Positions 41,133-53,886 of a stretch of 64,000 nt of DNA are shown here, in pieces. The first letter of the stretch is position 1, and every line of letters begins with the position of its first letter. Below the pieces are notes generated by a model, which had not been told where the DNA came from, did not search any database, and worked only from the letters and a program-made list of their open reading frames with translations. Source of the DNA: Diospyros lotus (lineage: Eukaryota; Streptophyta; Magnoliopsida; Ericales; Ebenaceae); NCBI RefSeq assembly GCF_014633365.1, contig NC_068338.1, forward strand, positions 18,362,616 through 18,426,615, in the 5' to 3' direction. The position numbers were made by a program, and so were the translations under genes.

Positions 41133-44100
41133 AACGATTCTAGTTCCAATTTGAAGATATTTAATAATAATAAAAAAAAGAGACTTGGACTTAATTTATA
41201 TAAATTAATTTGTCTACGTATCCTTTTGGAGTTTAAAGGAATTACAATCTACGTAGTTCACTTATCATTTGAATTTGTAACCCCTTTACTTTAAGCGAAA
41301 TAATTTTTAAAAGTATCGGTTATTATGCTTTGTATTATATATTTTATGTTTATTTAATTTATTTTTTTAACAATTTGAATCAGTCCTGGTTTTGGTTTTG
41401 ATTTCGGTTTCGATTATGATTTTTAAACAGAAACTAAAAAAATGGTTCCGATTTGATTTTTAAAAGAATGATTCCAGTTCGATTCATGATTTGAATTGAA
41501 ACGTTGTCAGACCAATTTCTTATAGATTTTGAAAAAAAATGGCTTTAGATTTGATAAGAGATATTCTTAGATAGCATTTGTTAAAATGAGCAAGATAAAA
41601 TTGTAATGATTTCTTGACCAAGATATGAAATGGTCAAGATAATATTAGAAAGTATTTCAAAAATTTTATCAGATTGTTTGTTAAATTTTTTGAAATTTAT
41701 TAGGGGACATATAAGTCATTTTTTCTTATTTATAAAATTCAAGATAAATTAATATGGAGGGGAAAAAAATAAATTTATCTGAATAATTCAAGATAAGAAA
41801 ACATGACTTTTTTAAAAAAATTATTAGATAAATTTAACAAATATAATAGAAAATACTTTTATCTAGAATACTTTTCATATTATACTTTTTTTCTGTCCTT
41901 ATCTTAGTTAACAAACAATATCTTAATGTTTAAAAGTAATAGTGATTATTATTAGGATATAGGATAATTTTACCTTTATCATTTATACAATTTGATTAAA
42001 TTGTATTGATTATTTTTGTATTTTTAAAAAAAATTCATCTCTCTTAAGTTTTATAAAGTATATCACTTACAATTCCCCCTCTATGGACAAACACCTAATA
42101 TTTTTTTTAAAATTTCCAAAATGCTCTTCTCCTATTGTTATATAAAAAAACAAACAAAAGTCACACGTGGTTAGCCTTGATGCATAAAAATGCTGAAACG
42201 GTATTGTTTCTACATTTCTGAAATGTTTCTTAGACTGAAATGTCGCGAAACAAGAAAAAAAAAACATTTTCAAGCTATTTTTATAATTCTAAAAATATTT
42301 TGGGTCATTTAGCAATATTAAAAAATATAAAAAATGTGTTTTCTGTCTTAAGGATCACGTTAAAGACAAAAGAAATTTTATCTCTAACTGAAAGCGTGTT
42401 TGCTATCTTACAACCACATTAGAGGCGAAAGTAATTTCGTCTCTAATTAAAAACTTTGGCCTTAAATATATTCTTCCTTCTTCATTTTTGCAAAAACTTG
42501 AATGCTCTACCATGGTTGTCGACATCTTTTCGCCTTTTCAACCTTTCACTATTCCATCATTCTATTTGTTGTTGTCAACCTACTCTCTCAATCTTTCACC
42601 ATTCTATTTGTTGTCTTCGTCATTTTGTACATTTTTAACTTGTGACTGCAATTCCAAGCTCTTTGATAAACAACTGTTCATCTTCTCATCTATATGTATA
42701 TGTATTTTTGTTTCGAACTCTTTCATAGGTAGTGTAAATATATTATGTATCTATATATATTTTGTAAATGCATGTATAGAGAAGGAGAATGATCATGAAG
42801 TGGATAGAAACTTTTACAAATCGTATTATATTTGATTATTTTTTTTTAAATTTATCGTCTATTTTTAATTATTAAATCATGATTTATGGATAATAAAACT
42901 TTGTGTTTATATTTAGTTAAATAGTTATGAAATTTATTTTTATGTTTGATTGAATAATTATTTTTTTTATAATTTTTTATATTAAAAATTATATTTACAA
43001 AAAAAAATTCTATAAATTTTTATTTTCTTGCATCTTCTTTCTTACTTTTTTAAAAAATATTATTTTTCTTGTTTCTATTCATTTTCTATTTTTTTTTCGT
43101 AACAATCTAGTGGTTAGTGATGACAACGACCATCACTAAACACCTGGGTTTGTCTCATTCAAAAAAGAACTGCCAAACCCAGGGGTTAGAAGACAAACAC
43201 CAAAAATCTAAGTTTGTAAATCTGGTCGTCATTCAAGAACATTTCAAAAAGATTAATAAGAAGGTTAAAAAAGAAAAATCAACCCAAAACTCTCTCTCCC
43301 TCCCCGGCGCGATCTCTACCCATCGGCCCACCCTCTGACGTCACCTATTCTGCTAGTGAGCTAATGTTCATCTCATGCAGTCTATAAGCGATTTAGCTAA
43401 TTAATTACTTTTGGTTGTGCAAACAGTTGCTTTGATTGACGACTAATCTCAGCACATGGATGCATTATATACAGTGAAACTCTCGATTTGTTGGTGAAAA
43501 TGCAAATGTTTTATATATCTTGGAAGGGTGGATAACATTACTGGGTTCTTAATGAGGGGTTATTTATTTATTTTACTTGTTACGATTGCCTTTAGTCTTG
43601 ACTATTGGAAGAATGGACTCTCGAATAATTCAAGAATTGTGGGTCGGGTAGCATCAAAAGTTGCCCCCAAAAATCACGAAAAAAAATCTAGCGAGAAATC
43701 ACTCTCAAATGTTTTTCAGATCGAATTATATAAGTATCAAGCTCTTGTAGAGGTAAAGGGGTTTTTTACAATACTAGTTCTCCTATTGCCCTATCTTATT
43801 GCTCGTTTTTAAATACTAAGCATTGGTTTGACCATTAAAACTTATTTTAAGAGACATTAACCTTATATTTGTAAGCATCCGACGTGTGATGATTCGAATA
43901 CCAAATCTTTGAGACATTAATTTTTATATTTTATATTTTATAACAAATCAATAATGCCATAATTTCATACTTAATCTTTAATCTCAAGAGTTGTATTCCC
44001 ATAATTTAGAGGTTAATTATTATTTTAGTGGTGAGTAGGGCATCTGTCATTTTAATTTTGTAAATTAGTGGCTGTCACATGAATTATTTGAGCTATTTTT

Positions 44101-45832
44101 TTTCCATTTTTTTTTAATGACTTGATGTAGTAGCTTGCTTCATGGCTGTCAAGCTTAGATTACTAAATTAAAACTAATAGATTAATTAAAACAACTCATA
44201 TCAACTGTATTTGCCTCACCTTAAAGTTTTCTCGGTCAATTCTCCATTTATATTTGTGAAAGTGAAAACCTAAGACTAAAGAAAAGAAGAAGAAGAAGAA
44301 AAAGGTCAGGTGATTGATAGAATATTTTTTTAGAATAATTATGAAAGTTTTTCTTTTTTTACAAAGAGTAATTGATTTGAGTTATAACTATTATTAAGAA
44401 GTTAAATCCTTCATCTTAACCCCACTACAATGCATAACATTAGGTCTTGTCTCTATTTTTCTCTTCTATTTTACGAGTGTAGATTATTTTATAATCATGA
44501 TGAATTTAAGACTCGAACTTAAGATCTCAAAAACACATAAAAATCCTTAAATTGTCAGATTATTGCCACGATGATAAATCCTAAAGACTGGCTTGACTAG
44601 TGTATGAAAAAATTTCTCTCTCCAAAGAAAATACGTGCATATGAAACAAAAGAACGAAGGTTGCTTCTTGTGATGAGTTTCCATGTATTTATATAAGTAG
44701 GTCAAATTCACAAGAAAACTTGACCTTGATCACTCTTGATTGAGGTATTATGTTGGGTGATAGATAAGTTCTTATGGGTAATTGACAAGCAACCATGATT
44801 GGGTATATGATATGTAGTAGTATGGGGGGGCTGGGGCCCAACAGCATTGTAATTGTCCACAAGTTTTTGCAGAAAGCAAGGCATGGAGATGGAGGTTGCC
44901 ATTCAGCAATTTCCACATCATCAAACAACAGCTAGCCTTACTTTCTTTTACATTACATTAGGGGTGTTTGTTTTGTTTGGATCCAAATACGAGTTTTTAA
45001 AATTTTTGAATCGAAGATCGGACTCTTAGGGTTGGGATCGGTTTGGTCCATTCTTGAATACTCTTTTTTTTTTTTTTTTTTCTAATTTTTAATGTATTTT
45101 TTTTAAAAATATGCATATATTATATGCATATTTAAATTATATATATAAATCATGTTTATATATGTATTTTTGCAAAAATAAGAGTATAAAGTTGAATAAT
45201 TTTTAATAGTGAATGTTCATTTATCTAATTAAATAAAAAGTAAATTATACTAACGGTTCCTAAAATTTTGACATAATTATAAAAAGTATCCCTCATATTT
45301 TAGAAATCACAAAAATTACCCTTATAGTAAGTAAATTTACCATTTTGCCTTGGATTTTCTCTTCTCTCCTCTTCTTTCTTTCTCTAAACTAAAAATACGT
45401 ATAATTCTTCTTTAACAAAAAAAATATATTTTCTAATATTTTGTAATATATTTATTTAACAAATATATTTATAAATCATAATTCTAAACTACATATATAC
45501 TATTTCTAAACATATATTTTTTAATTATTATAGAAAATATACTTTAAACTACAAAAATATAACTTCTAATATTTTGCTAATCTTTATATTTTGTAATATC
45601 TATATATAAATTATATATATTTTTCTAATAAAATATTGTAAGTAAATATTATCAATATAACATATATAAAATACATATACATATATTATATTTATAAAGG
45701 CTCAACAAAATTTCTCGGGGTTAATTGAATTAGGAAATGGTTGTATTTGGTTTTCAATGGTCAAACCTATTATTGAGTGTCATAATCCAAAAATGACGGT
45801 TCATAATTAAGGTTAATTCATCCACAAAATTC
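41133..45832. other. AT-rich intergenic region, no convincing gene
   Basis: Mostly A/T runs. At 42335-42450 two related blocks of about 58 bp (GTTAAAGACAAAAGAAATTT and ATTAGAGGCGAAAGTAATTT) each contain an inverted GAGACGAAA/TTTCGTCTC-type motif, like subterminal repeats of a DNA transposon. A 94-codon plus-strand frame at 43528-43812 has a hydrophobic start and end but no recognised family. On the minus strand a TATATAAATA box at 44688-44697 precedes a 45-codon frame (ATG near 44685). None of these is strong enough to call a gene. Confidence 0.4.
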
Positions 45833-45835
45833 TTA

Positions 45836-46970
45836 GACTATCTCCAACAAGTCTCCTTATTTCACTATCTATTATATTATAAACAATTTACTCTTTATTC
45901 TAATTTTATCTCGAAAATTATATCTGCTCTAACTTATGTTGCACAGAAACACTTCATAGGTATCGTTTCTCCGTTTTCGAAACGTTTCGAAAACGTTTCT
46001 TATTCTTGTTTCGGACCATATTTATGTATATTTTTTTAAAAAAATGTCAATTTCCACGTTTCCGTTTCCATTTCCGTGTAACATAGGCTCTAATAACACT
46101 CCCTATTCTCTTCTCTATTTAACTCCTTATTTTATTTCTTTATCAATAAATTTCAATTTTATTTATTTTACCTTACATATATGATTAACTATTATAAAAT
46201 TTTATTATTTATTTTACAATTTAATAATAAATATTATGATATTAAATATTAATAATATTTAATATATTTTAAAATCAATTTACTACTTTTTTTTTAAAAA
46301 CAATTGTTTAACAAAATACAATTACCAATATCAAAAAATACAAAAAGACTCCACGAAGAAGTCACCAGGAAGACGCTAGAGACGCTGTGAAAAAGACAAA
46401 AAATACAAAAAGTACACAAATCACCAGGAAGACAAAAAATATCAATCATATAATAATACTGTCGCTGTCGCTGCTGTGAAGAACTCGGTATCAATATAAA
46501 AAAATACAAAAAATACACAACTCAATATCAATCATATAATAATACAAAAAATATACAAAATATACAAATGCAATCACAAATCACTAGGAAGACGTTGTGA
46601 AGAAGACTCCATGAGGAAGACGCTGAAGCTACTCATTGCTGTTGTAGTTCGTGGCTGTCGTCACTGGAGTTGGATCTGCTACTGCCACCGTCGCCGAATC
46701 TGGTGTGTGCCGCCGAATCTCCTGCTGCCGTCGCTGCCCTGCAACTTTCTTCACCCTTCCCTCGTCTAGTTTTCTCTTCCCGCCAGCAGTTGGGGGTGAG
46801 GGAGATATAGCGAGAAAAATTCACTCGTCAACATTGACGAGGCATTTGAAAGTTGTCAAATTTTTAGCAAGGAAATATAGCTATAGCGAGCTTTACTGGA
46901 GCTCATTTTCAATAATATTCTCACCAAAAATAGCTTTGGCGAGATGAAATTGACTTTGCTGGAGATAGCC
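45836..46970. mobile_element. PIF/Harbinger-like non-autonomous DNA transposon (1.1 kb)
   Basis: TTA flanks both ends (45833-45835 and 46971-46973), the duplication typical of PIF/Harbinger. Terminal inverted repeats GACTATCTCCAACAAG (left) and GGCTATCTCCAGCAAAG (reverse complement of the right) match except at a few bases. The interior holds short AATACAAAAA/CACCAGGAAGAC repeats (46320-46615), a GC-rich block and a nested MITE. No transposase is visible. Confidence 0.7.
45933..46086. mobile_element. Nested 154-bp MITE
   Basis: GCTCTAA occurs directly on both sides (45926-45932 and 46087-46093). The ends CTTATGTTGCACAGAAAC and CTATGTTACACGGAAA (reverse complement of the right end) are inverted repeats. 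The core contains a TTTCGAAACGTTTCGAAAAC palindromic block. A 7-8-bp duplication suggests a hAT-type family. It sits inside the PIF-like element and so inserted later. Confidence 0.65.
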
Positions 46971-47098
46971 TTAGGATAACTCACATCTAGATTTGAAACT
47001 CTCAAAATCATTTGAAACCTAGACAACACCTCAAACTTGTTGGACCTCACACATCTCACTCCCACGTTAAAAATCTATTGTTATAACCAAGCAATAAC

Positions 47099-48208
47099 AC
47101 CTTCAATTGAGGAGCCTCTAAAACTTAAACCTTTACCCTCTCATCTTAAGTATGCATTCTTATAAAGTTTTTCTTCTTTACTTGTAATAATAGCCAAAGG
47201 AGGAAAAGCTTCTTAGAATTTTGAGGAGGCATAAAAAAACAATTGGATGGAACATAGCAGATATAAAAGGAATTAGTCCTTCGAAGGTAATCAAGTAGTT
47301 TGATACAGGTGAGCAACAAAGATTTCAATTGAATAATTTGGAGGAGTTAAGGAATGAAGCTTTCGAGAGTGCTAGAATGTATACTGCAAGACCAAGGCAT
47401 GACATGATTCACATATAAAGAAAAATGAATTTCAATCCTTGAGAATTGATAGTCAAGCTATTAACTATAAAGAAACGCTTGGTGGGAAGTAACCTATTGT
47501 ATTTTTCATTTTTTAAATTTAGGTTTGATCATTAACTTTAGTAATTATGTTGGTTTGCTACTTTTAATAGTTTGCTTTGAGGTTGTTTTATTTTGTCAGT
47601 CTTGTGGCTACTATAGAGCATTCAAGGATAGAACACTAGTGACTACTAAGGAGCATTCCAGGTTTTGGCTATGCCAAATCGGGGAGTATTGTTTTGCTTT
47701 GTTCTTTATTTATTTTCACATTGAGGACAATGTTCATCTTAAGTTTGGGGGAGAAAGTTCATTTTTGCATAGTTTTATTTGTTAATTTTTTCATGCATGG
47801 TTATGGCTAAATACTTTAATGCTTATGTTATGATGCATAGTCAATTCAAGTGAACGATATTGTTCTTGTTTGATGATTGATTCAAGATGTAGCAATATCT
47901 TATGCAGAGTAGTTGAATGTTTTTTATTATTATGATTATTGAAGTGTATGCCTCCTTAAGTAGTGTAAATTTTGTAATTATGCATGATTGAATGTTTTAT
48001 GCTTATTTTGTTAATTATCCCTTGAAGCTAGTCCTAAACAAAGAAAAGAAAAAGAACGAGCGAGGCTAAATATGCGCTTGTTGGTTTTGATATATCTATT
48101 CTAATGTTTTTAGTTGCTTAGTAAATGAAGATTAGGCATGACACCCATGTCAACTTTCACATATGAGTGTGCAAAAGCAATCTAAGTGTATGACTTGTTG
48201 AGTAACCA
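47099..48208 (+). mobile_element. Truncated Athila-like 3' region, plus orientation (left palindrome arm)
   Basis: Beginning at ACCTTCAATTGAGGAGCC, the segment reads as the junction of a gypsy polyprotein (EEPPKLELKPLPSHLKYAF-like, decayed) joined directly to the end of integrase (QLN-LEELRNEAFESAR). This is followed by the AAGAAACGCTTGGTGGGAAG block and the long 3' untranslated region. It is an inverted copy of 49455-48291, roughly 88-90% alike by eye. It has no LTR. Confidence 0.75.
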
Positions 48209-48290
48209 AAATCTTTTTTATTTTTTTCAACTTCCCTAAACTATCACTTGTCTTTTGATGTGAATACTAACAATTGTGATAAAAACACCC
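48209..48290. other. Loop of the 2.3-kb palindrome
   Basis: An AT-rich stretch of about 80 bp between GACTTGTTGAGTAACC and its inverse GATTACTCAACAAGTC. Confidence 0.7.
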
Positions 48291-49490
48291 GATTACTCAA
48301 CAAGTCATATAATTAGAGTGCTTTTGCACACTCATATTTTAACTCATTGTTTGACGTGAAAATTGACATAGGTGTCATGCCTAATCTCCAATTACTAAGC
48401 AACTTGAAATATTGGAGTAGGTATATATCAAAACCAATAAGCACACAAATTTAGCCTTGCTCGTTCTTTTTCTTTTCTTTGTTTAGGACTAGTTTCAAGG
48501 GATAATTAACAAGATAAACATCAAACATTCAATCATGCATAATCACAAAATTCACACAACTTCTTAAGGAGACATACACTTCAATAATCATAATAATAAA
48601 AAACTTTCAACTCCTTCGCAAAAGATATTGCTACATCTTGAATCAGTCATCAAACAAGAACAATATCGTTCACTTGAATTGACCATATGCATCATAACAT
48701 AAGCATTAAAGTATTCTACCATAACCATGCATAAAGAAATTAACAAATAAAACTATGCAAAAATGAACTTCCTGCCCCAAACTTAAGATAAACATTGTCC
48801 TCAATGTGGAAAATAAGTAAAGAACAAAGCAAAACAGTACTCCCTGATTTGGCATAGCGAAACTTGGAATGCTCCTTAGTAGTCACAAGTGTCCCTTCCT
48901 GAATGCTCTATAATAGCCACAAGACCTAAAAAACAAAACAAACTCAAAGCAAACAATTAAAAGTAGCAAACCAACATAATTACTAAAGCTAATAATCAAA
49001 CCTGAATTTAAAGAAAGAAAAACACAATGGGTTGCCTCCCACCAAGTGCTTCTTTAGAGTTAATAGCTTGACTATCACTTCTCAATTCTCAAGGATTGAA
49101 ATTCCTTATTCTTTATATGCAAATCATGTAATGCCTTGGTTCTTGTGGTATAAATTCTGGCACTTTCATAAACTTCATTTCTTAGCTCCTCCAATTCATT
49201 CAATTGAAATCTTCGTTGTTTACCTATATCAAACACTTGATTACCTTCAAAGGACTAATTTCTTTTATGTCTGCTATGCTCCATTCAATTGCTTTGTTGT
49301 GCTTACTCAAAACTCTAAGAAGCTTTTCCCCCTTCAGCTTTGTCAAAGAGGAAGAGATTATTAAAGGTAAAGAAGAAGAACTTTCTAAGAATGCATACTT
49401 AAGATGAGAAGGTAAGGGTTTAAGTTCAAGTTTTGGAGGCTCCTCAATTGAAGGTTTTGACGGAGAACTAGTTATCTCTCTAAAGTACAA
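48291..49490 (-). mobile_element. Athila-like 3' region, minus orientation (right palindrome arm)
   Basis: Minus-strand sequence from 49490 encodes KPSIEEPPKLELKPLPSHLK and then IISSSLTKLKGEKLLRVLS with IEWSIADIKEISP, the region just before RT in Athila-type polyproteins. About 60 bp later the frame jumps to FQLNELEELRNEVYESAR, near the end of integrase. RT, RNase H and the integrase core are therefore deleted. A non-coding tail follows to the palindrome loop. No 3' LTR is present. Confidence 0.8.
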
Positions 49491-50523
49491 ATCTCGGCCC
49501 TTTGCCTTTTAAGAATAATTGGTTTGCCTGCAAGTAATTAGCACTTTCTCTAGCGTCATCATTCTCATCCTTTGTGTCCTTTGATTACACAAGGCAAGCT
49601 TCAAGTGAGTATTCATACCTATTTTCCTGTAAACACTCATTAACAGCATGATCAATGTCATCAATTCTAAAACAAGTATCATCATCCGACGGATGTTTCA
49701 TGGCCTAAAAAACATTAAAAGTGACTTGTTCATCTCGTATTCTAAAATTTCCCTTGTTAAACATCAATCAATGTTCTTCCTGTAGCTAGGAAAGGACTTC
49801 CTAGAATGAGAGGTACCTCATAATCTTCTTCCATGTCTAGTACAATAAAATCTACAAGAAAAATAAACTTGTCAACCTTTACCAATACATCCTCCACTAT
49901 ACCTCTTGGATGCTTAATTGACCTATTTCCTAATTGAAGAGTTACAGTGGTGGCCTTTGGTTCACCAAGCCTTAGCTTCCTGAAAACAGAGCAAGGTAGT
50001 AAATTAATGCTTACCCCTAAATCACATAAACTTTTTCAAAATAAGAACTACCAATAGTGCAAGGAATAGTAAAACTCCTTAAATTTTTTAATTTTGGTGG
50101 TAGTTTATTTTGAAAAATTGCATAGCATTCTTCATTCAACTTTATTGTCTCAAATTCTTCTAATTTTCTCTTGTTAGCCAAAATCCTCTTCAAGAATTTT
50201 GCATAACTAGGCATTTGTGCTAAAGAATCTACAAGAGGAATGTTAATATGCAATTTCTTAAAGACTTCAAGGATTTTGGAGCCTTGCTTCTCTAATTGTT
50301 GCTACTTCAATCTTTGAGGAAAAGGAACAGGAGGGTTATAAGGTTTAACCTCTTTTGGAAATAAATTCAAATGGACTTTAACCTCCTCACTATCCTCCTT
50401 ATTTAACTCACTCTTACCTTCTTTAAGCACCATACCATTTCTTAAAGTTATGGCTTGCATTTGTTCCTTGGGATTTTTTTCTGTGTTGCTAGGTAAAGAT
50501 CCATGTGCTCTTTTAGACATCAA
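49491..50523 (-). pseudogene. Athila-like gag-pro region remnant
   Basis: Minus-strand frames give QMPSYAKFLKRILANKRKL and a Cys/Ser-bearing TIPCTIGSSYFEK segment. The protease region follows in several frames, with GVSINLLPCSVFRKL-like and RPFLATGRTLIDV-like blocks (aspartic protease flanks of Athila). Stops and frameshifts throughout. Confidence 0.7.
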
Positions 50524-50854
50524 GTTAGTTAACTACCCCACTTGTGCTTCCAAGTTTCAAATAGAAGCCTCTTGGTTTTGGAATCTAGTCTCGGCAATAG
50601 TTATAAACTTGGTCATCAGCTCCTCCAAGTTAGACTTCTTATCTTGAGGTAGGAACTCTGGAGGTGGCAGCTTCACTTGATTTTGATTGCTTTATGAAAA
50701 ATTTGGGTGATTGCACCTACCAAGATTGTACGTGTTAGAGTAAGGATAATTCAGTTGCCTGTGAAAATTACCAAAAAAAATAGCATGCTCAGATAATTGT
50801 GAAAAAGGATTTTCTACTTGACATTCAATACTGGCATGTCCTCCTTTACATAAT

Positions 50855-51646
50855 TCACAATTTGCACGCTACACTTTGAATAGCGGATACACTCATGCTA
50901 TCAATCTTTTTGTTGAGTGCTTCCATTTGAGTAGATAGCACAGCAAAAGTATCTACTCCATGGACGCCTCTAGCTACTGATCTATTTGTTTGACATTGAT
51001 AACTATTAGAAGCCATCTCCTCTAGTAAGTTACATGCCTCTTTTGGTGTCCTCGTGATAATACCACCTACAACTGCATCAATCATAGAATGATGAGCAAG
51101 AGATATACCATTATAGAAAGTTTGCACTTGTATCCGTGTAGGTAAACCATGATGTGGGCACTTCCTAAGAAAATATTTAAATCTCTCCCATGCCTCATAC
51201 AAGGATTCCATCTCTAACTGTACGAAAGTAGTGATGTCATTATGCATTTTAACAATCTTAGAAGGTGGAATAAATTTCGCTAAAAATTGTTGTGCCATGG
51301 TTTTCCAAGTTGTAATGGACCCTGCAGGTAAAGAATTAACCCAACCTTTTGCCTTGTCCCTCAAAGAAAAAAAGAAACAATCTCAATCTTATAGCATCAT
51401 CTAAAACACCATTATGCTTAAAGGTATCACAAATCTCTAGAAAATTAGCAATATGGGCATTCGGATCATCATTAGATAAACCACTAAACTGGACTGAGGT
51501 TTGAATCATCTGGATGATAGCTGGCTTAATTTCAAATTATTTGCTTGTATGGTCGGCCTCCGTATGCTTGAAACTGTCCCATTGACCGAAGGCTGAGCAT
51601 ATTTTAGCAAAGAATGGTTAACGTTATCTCTTTCAGTGTTTGCCAT
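50855..51646 (-). pseudogene. Athila-like gag
   Basis: From a minus-strand ATG at 51646 (MANTERDN) the gag N-terminus reads through [20 protein letters not shown], then shifts frame near 51365. The 169-codon stretch 51364-50855 continues with [38 protein letters not shown] and EACNLLEEMASNSYQ, the signature of Athila/Tat gag. It ends before an intact zinc knuckle. Confidence 0.85.
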
Positions 51647-52000
51647 CTTTTATTTTCTCTCTTTATTTACCTTGTGAAGGGTTCTCTCAATTTTAGGATC
51701 TAATGGTGCAAAATTTTCACCACTCGTACAGGTCATATAATATGCAAAAAAAAAAAAAAAAAAAACTGAAGAACAAAACAAATTAAATGTAGTTGACTAA
51801 AAGAATAGAACATGAGACCTCTCACGGCTATGAGAAAACACTAATAGATATAAAAATAATAAGAATAATAATAAAACAGAAAACGGATAAATTTTAGAAT
51901 AAACAGAACAATTTAAATTCCAAAATAAATCTGGGGTTAAACAAAACAAATTAAAAATTCAATCTAAAGCTAAATTACGAGTCTTAATATGTAGATAACT

Positions 52001-52020
52001 AGTCCTCGGTAATGGTGCCA
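52001..52020 (-). other. Primer-binding site of the Athila-like element
   Basis: The minus strand reads TGGCACCATTACCGAGG, a decayed form of the tRNA-Asp-type TGGCGCCGTTGCCGGGG used by Athila-group elements. It lies six bases inside the 5' LTR end. Confidence 0.8.
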
Positions 52021-52026
52021 AAAACT

Positions 52027-53260
52027 TGATGTGTAAATTTTGCACTACGTTTAGGCAAATGAATCTAATTGATTATACAGTATAAAATGAGTAGAGTATC
52101 GCTCCCATGAGAACTATTCTACACTACCAAGACAATTTTAATCTAACCTAAGTTGAATTAACTAATTAATTAAGTGAATTAAATTAGTTAATTTAAAGGA
52201 ATTTCACGACACTGGGATTTATATTGCATTTAATCTAGGTTATGCAATTGATAAATTAATTCAATCTAAGACCAATAAGACCTAGGGCATATTATTAGTT
52301 ATTATTACATGAGATGACGAATTTCCCTTAACTAATTAACTATCTCTCTCAAGTCAAGTTAATCTTACCTTTGTTTATTAAATTAATCATATCTCTGTAA
52401 TTTTAAACAAGTAAGAGAGCATTAAGTTTTATGGAAACCTCTAATTTAAGAAAGGGGACCTCTTAACTCTCTTCTCTTCCTCAATTACCACATGCGATGC
52501 TAATTATCTCTCGATCTCATAGTCTAACACATGGTTCATATTATCCTTAGTCTAATTCATGCAATTATTTCTTAAGTACATGCACAAATCAAAAATCATC
52601 CAAAAGATGCCTAAGCTTTGAAGTATTAAGTTCAATAATATAAATTCATCGTGTAATTAATAATTAAGTCTTAAATTGAACTAAAAAACAATCAATCACA
52701 TAATCCAAAAATTAAATTACATCTAAACCCTAGCTTAATAATTTAGCAAGTCAAAATTAAATTCAAAGCATTCAAGAAGCTAAATTAAAATAAATAAAAT
52801 TCTCCCCTGTCCAGATCTGATACCGAGATCTGAAACAGATTTGAATCCTGGCTGCTCCAACGGACTGCCGTCGCCTCGCCTGCCTTGCGCCGCTACTGCT
52901 GCACCGCACGACGGCTGCACCGTTGGCCGGCCTCCACCAAGCCTTGCTGCCGGCTTGCGACTTGCGTCGCTCTCTCCCTCTTCCAACGACGGCTTCTTCC
53001 TTTTTATATTCTGTATTTCTTTTCAATCTTCTTCTTACTTTTATCTCTTCTTCCCTTATATTCCATCTTCTCTGCTCGCCCAAATTCTCTCCTCCTCCTC
53101 TTTTATCTTCATATTTTCTCCTATTTCTTCGCCTTTTAATATTAATTTTATAATCTTAATCTTCAATTAATTTATAATATCTTTTTTAAAAATCCAATTA
53201 ATTACATTTGTATTTTTTTCTCCTTTCCCACAAAAAAAATTAAATTGTGTAAATTTCACA
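52027..53260 (-). repeat. 5' LTR of the Athila-like element (outer border tentative)
   Basis: The inner end is set by the primer-binding site (LTR end ...TTTACACATCA on the minus strand). The outer end is placed at TGTGAAATTTACACAATT, which gives TG...CA ends. No second LTR copy is in the window to confirm it. It includes the start-of-element text typical of Athila LTRs (GAGTATCGCTCCCATGAG on the plus strand) and a GC-rich block at 52850-52990 that yields spurious open frames. Confidence 0.55.
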
Positions 53261-53380
53261 TAAAATTATAATTTAAATAAAAAAATACAAAATTAAAATT
53301 AAAATCAAATAAAACTATATATAAAATTAAGTCTCATGAATCGTGTTTCGAAAATCTCCAAATTATTAAAAAAAACTTAG

Positions 53381-53883
53381 GCTACGTTCTCTTTATTTTT
53401 TAATTTTTAATTTTGAGTTTTGAATTCATTTTTAATTTTCTATTTTAGTAGTATATTTTTAAAAAATTAAAAACACGTTCTTTTTGTTATTTTGAAAAAT
53501 TATTTTTCAAAATAAAAAATTAGAAAACGCGTTCTCTTTAAAATTTTGAAAATATTTTTTTAATGATATTTTATTCAATAAATTTGATTATTAAGTAAAT
53601 TATAAATATTTAATATTAATATATTATTAAAATATATATATATATATTTTAAAGTTAATGAATTTTATAATATTTTTTTCTATTATAATAATAAAATATA
53701 AATAAATAAATAAATAAATATATTTTGAATTTTAAGTTTATTTTGGATGAAAACACTCAAAATAACAAAATCTTTATAGTTTTTTTATTTTTAAAAATAT
53801 ATTTTTAAAAACAACAAAGAGAACGTGTTTTCATTATTTTAAAAAATTAAAAATGACTTAAAAATAGTAAAAGGAACGTAATC
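53381..53883. mobile_element. Tourist-like MITE (503 bp)
   Basis: TTA lies on both sides (53378-53380 and 53884-53886). Ends GGCTACGTTCTCTTT and GATTACGTTCCTTTT (reverse complement of the right end) are inverted repeats. The motif ACG(T/C)GTTCT(C/T)TTT recurs inside at about 53473 and 53527, and inverted at about 53818-53832. AT-rich with no coding capacity. Confidence 0.65.
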
Positions 53884-53886
53884 TTA

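Noticed and set aside
43528..43812. 94-codon frame with hydrophobic ends as a membrane protein gene
   Set aside because: No family, no promoter or splice signals, and AT-rich composition make chance likely.
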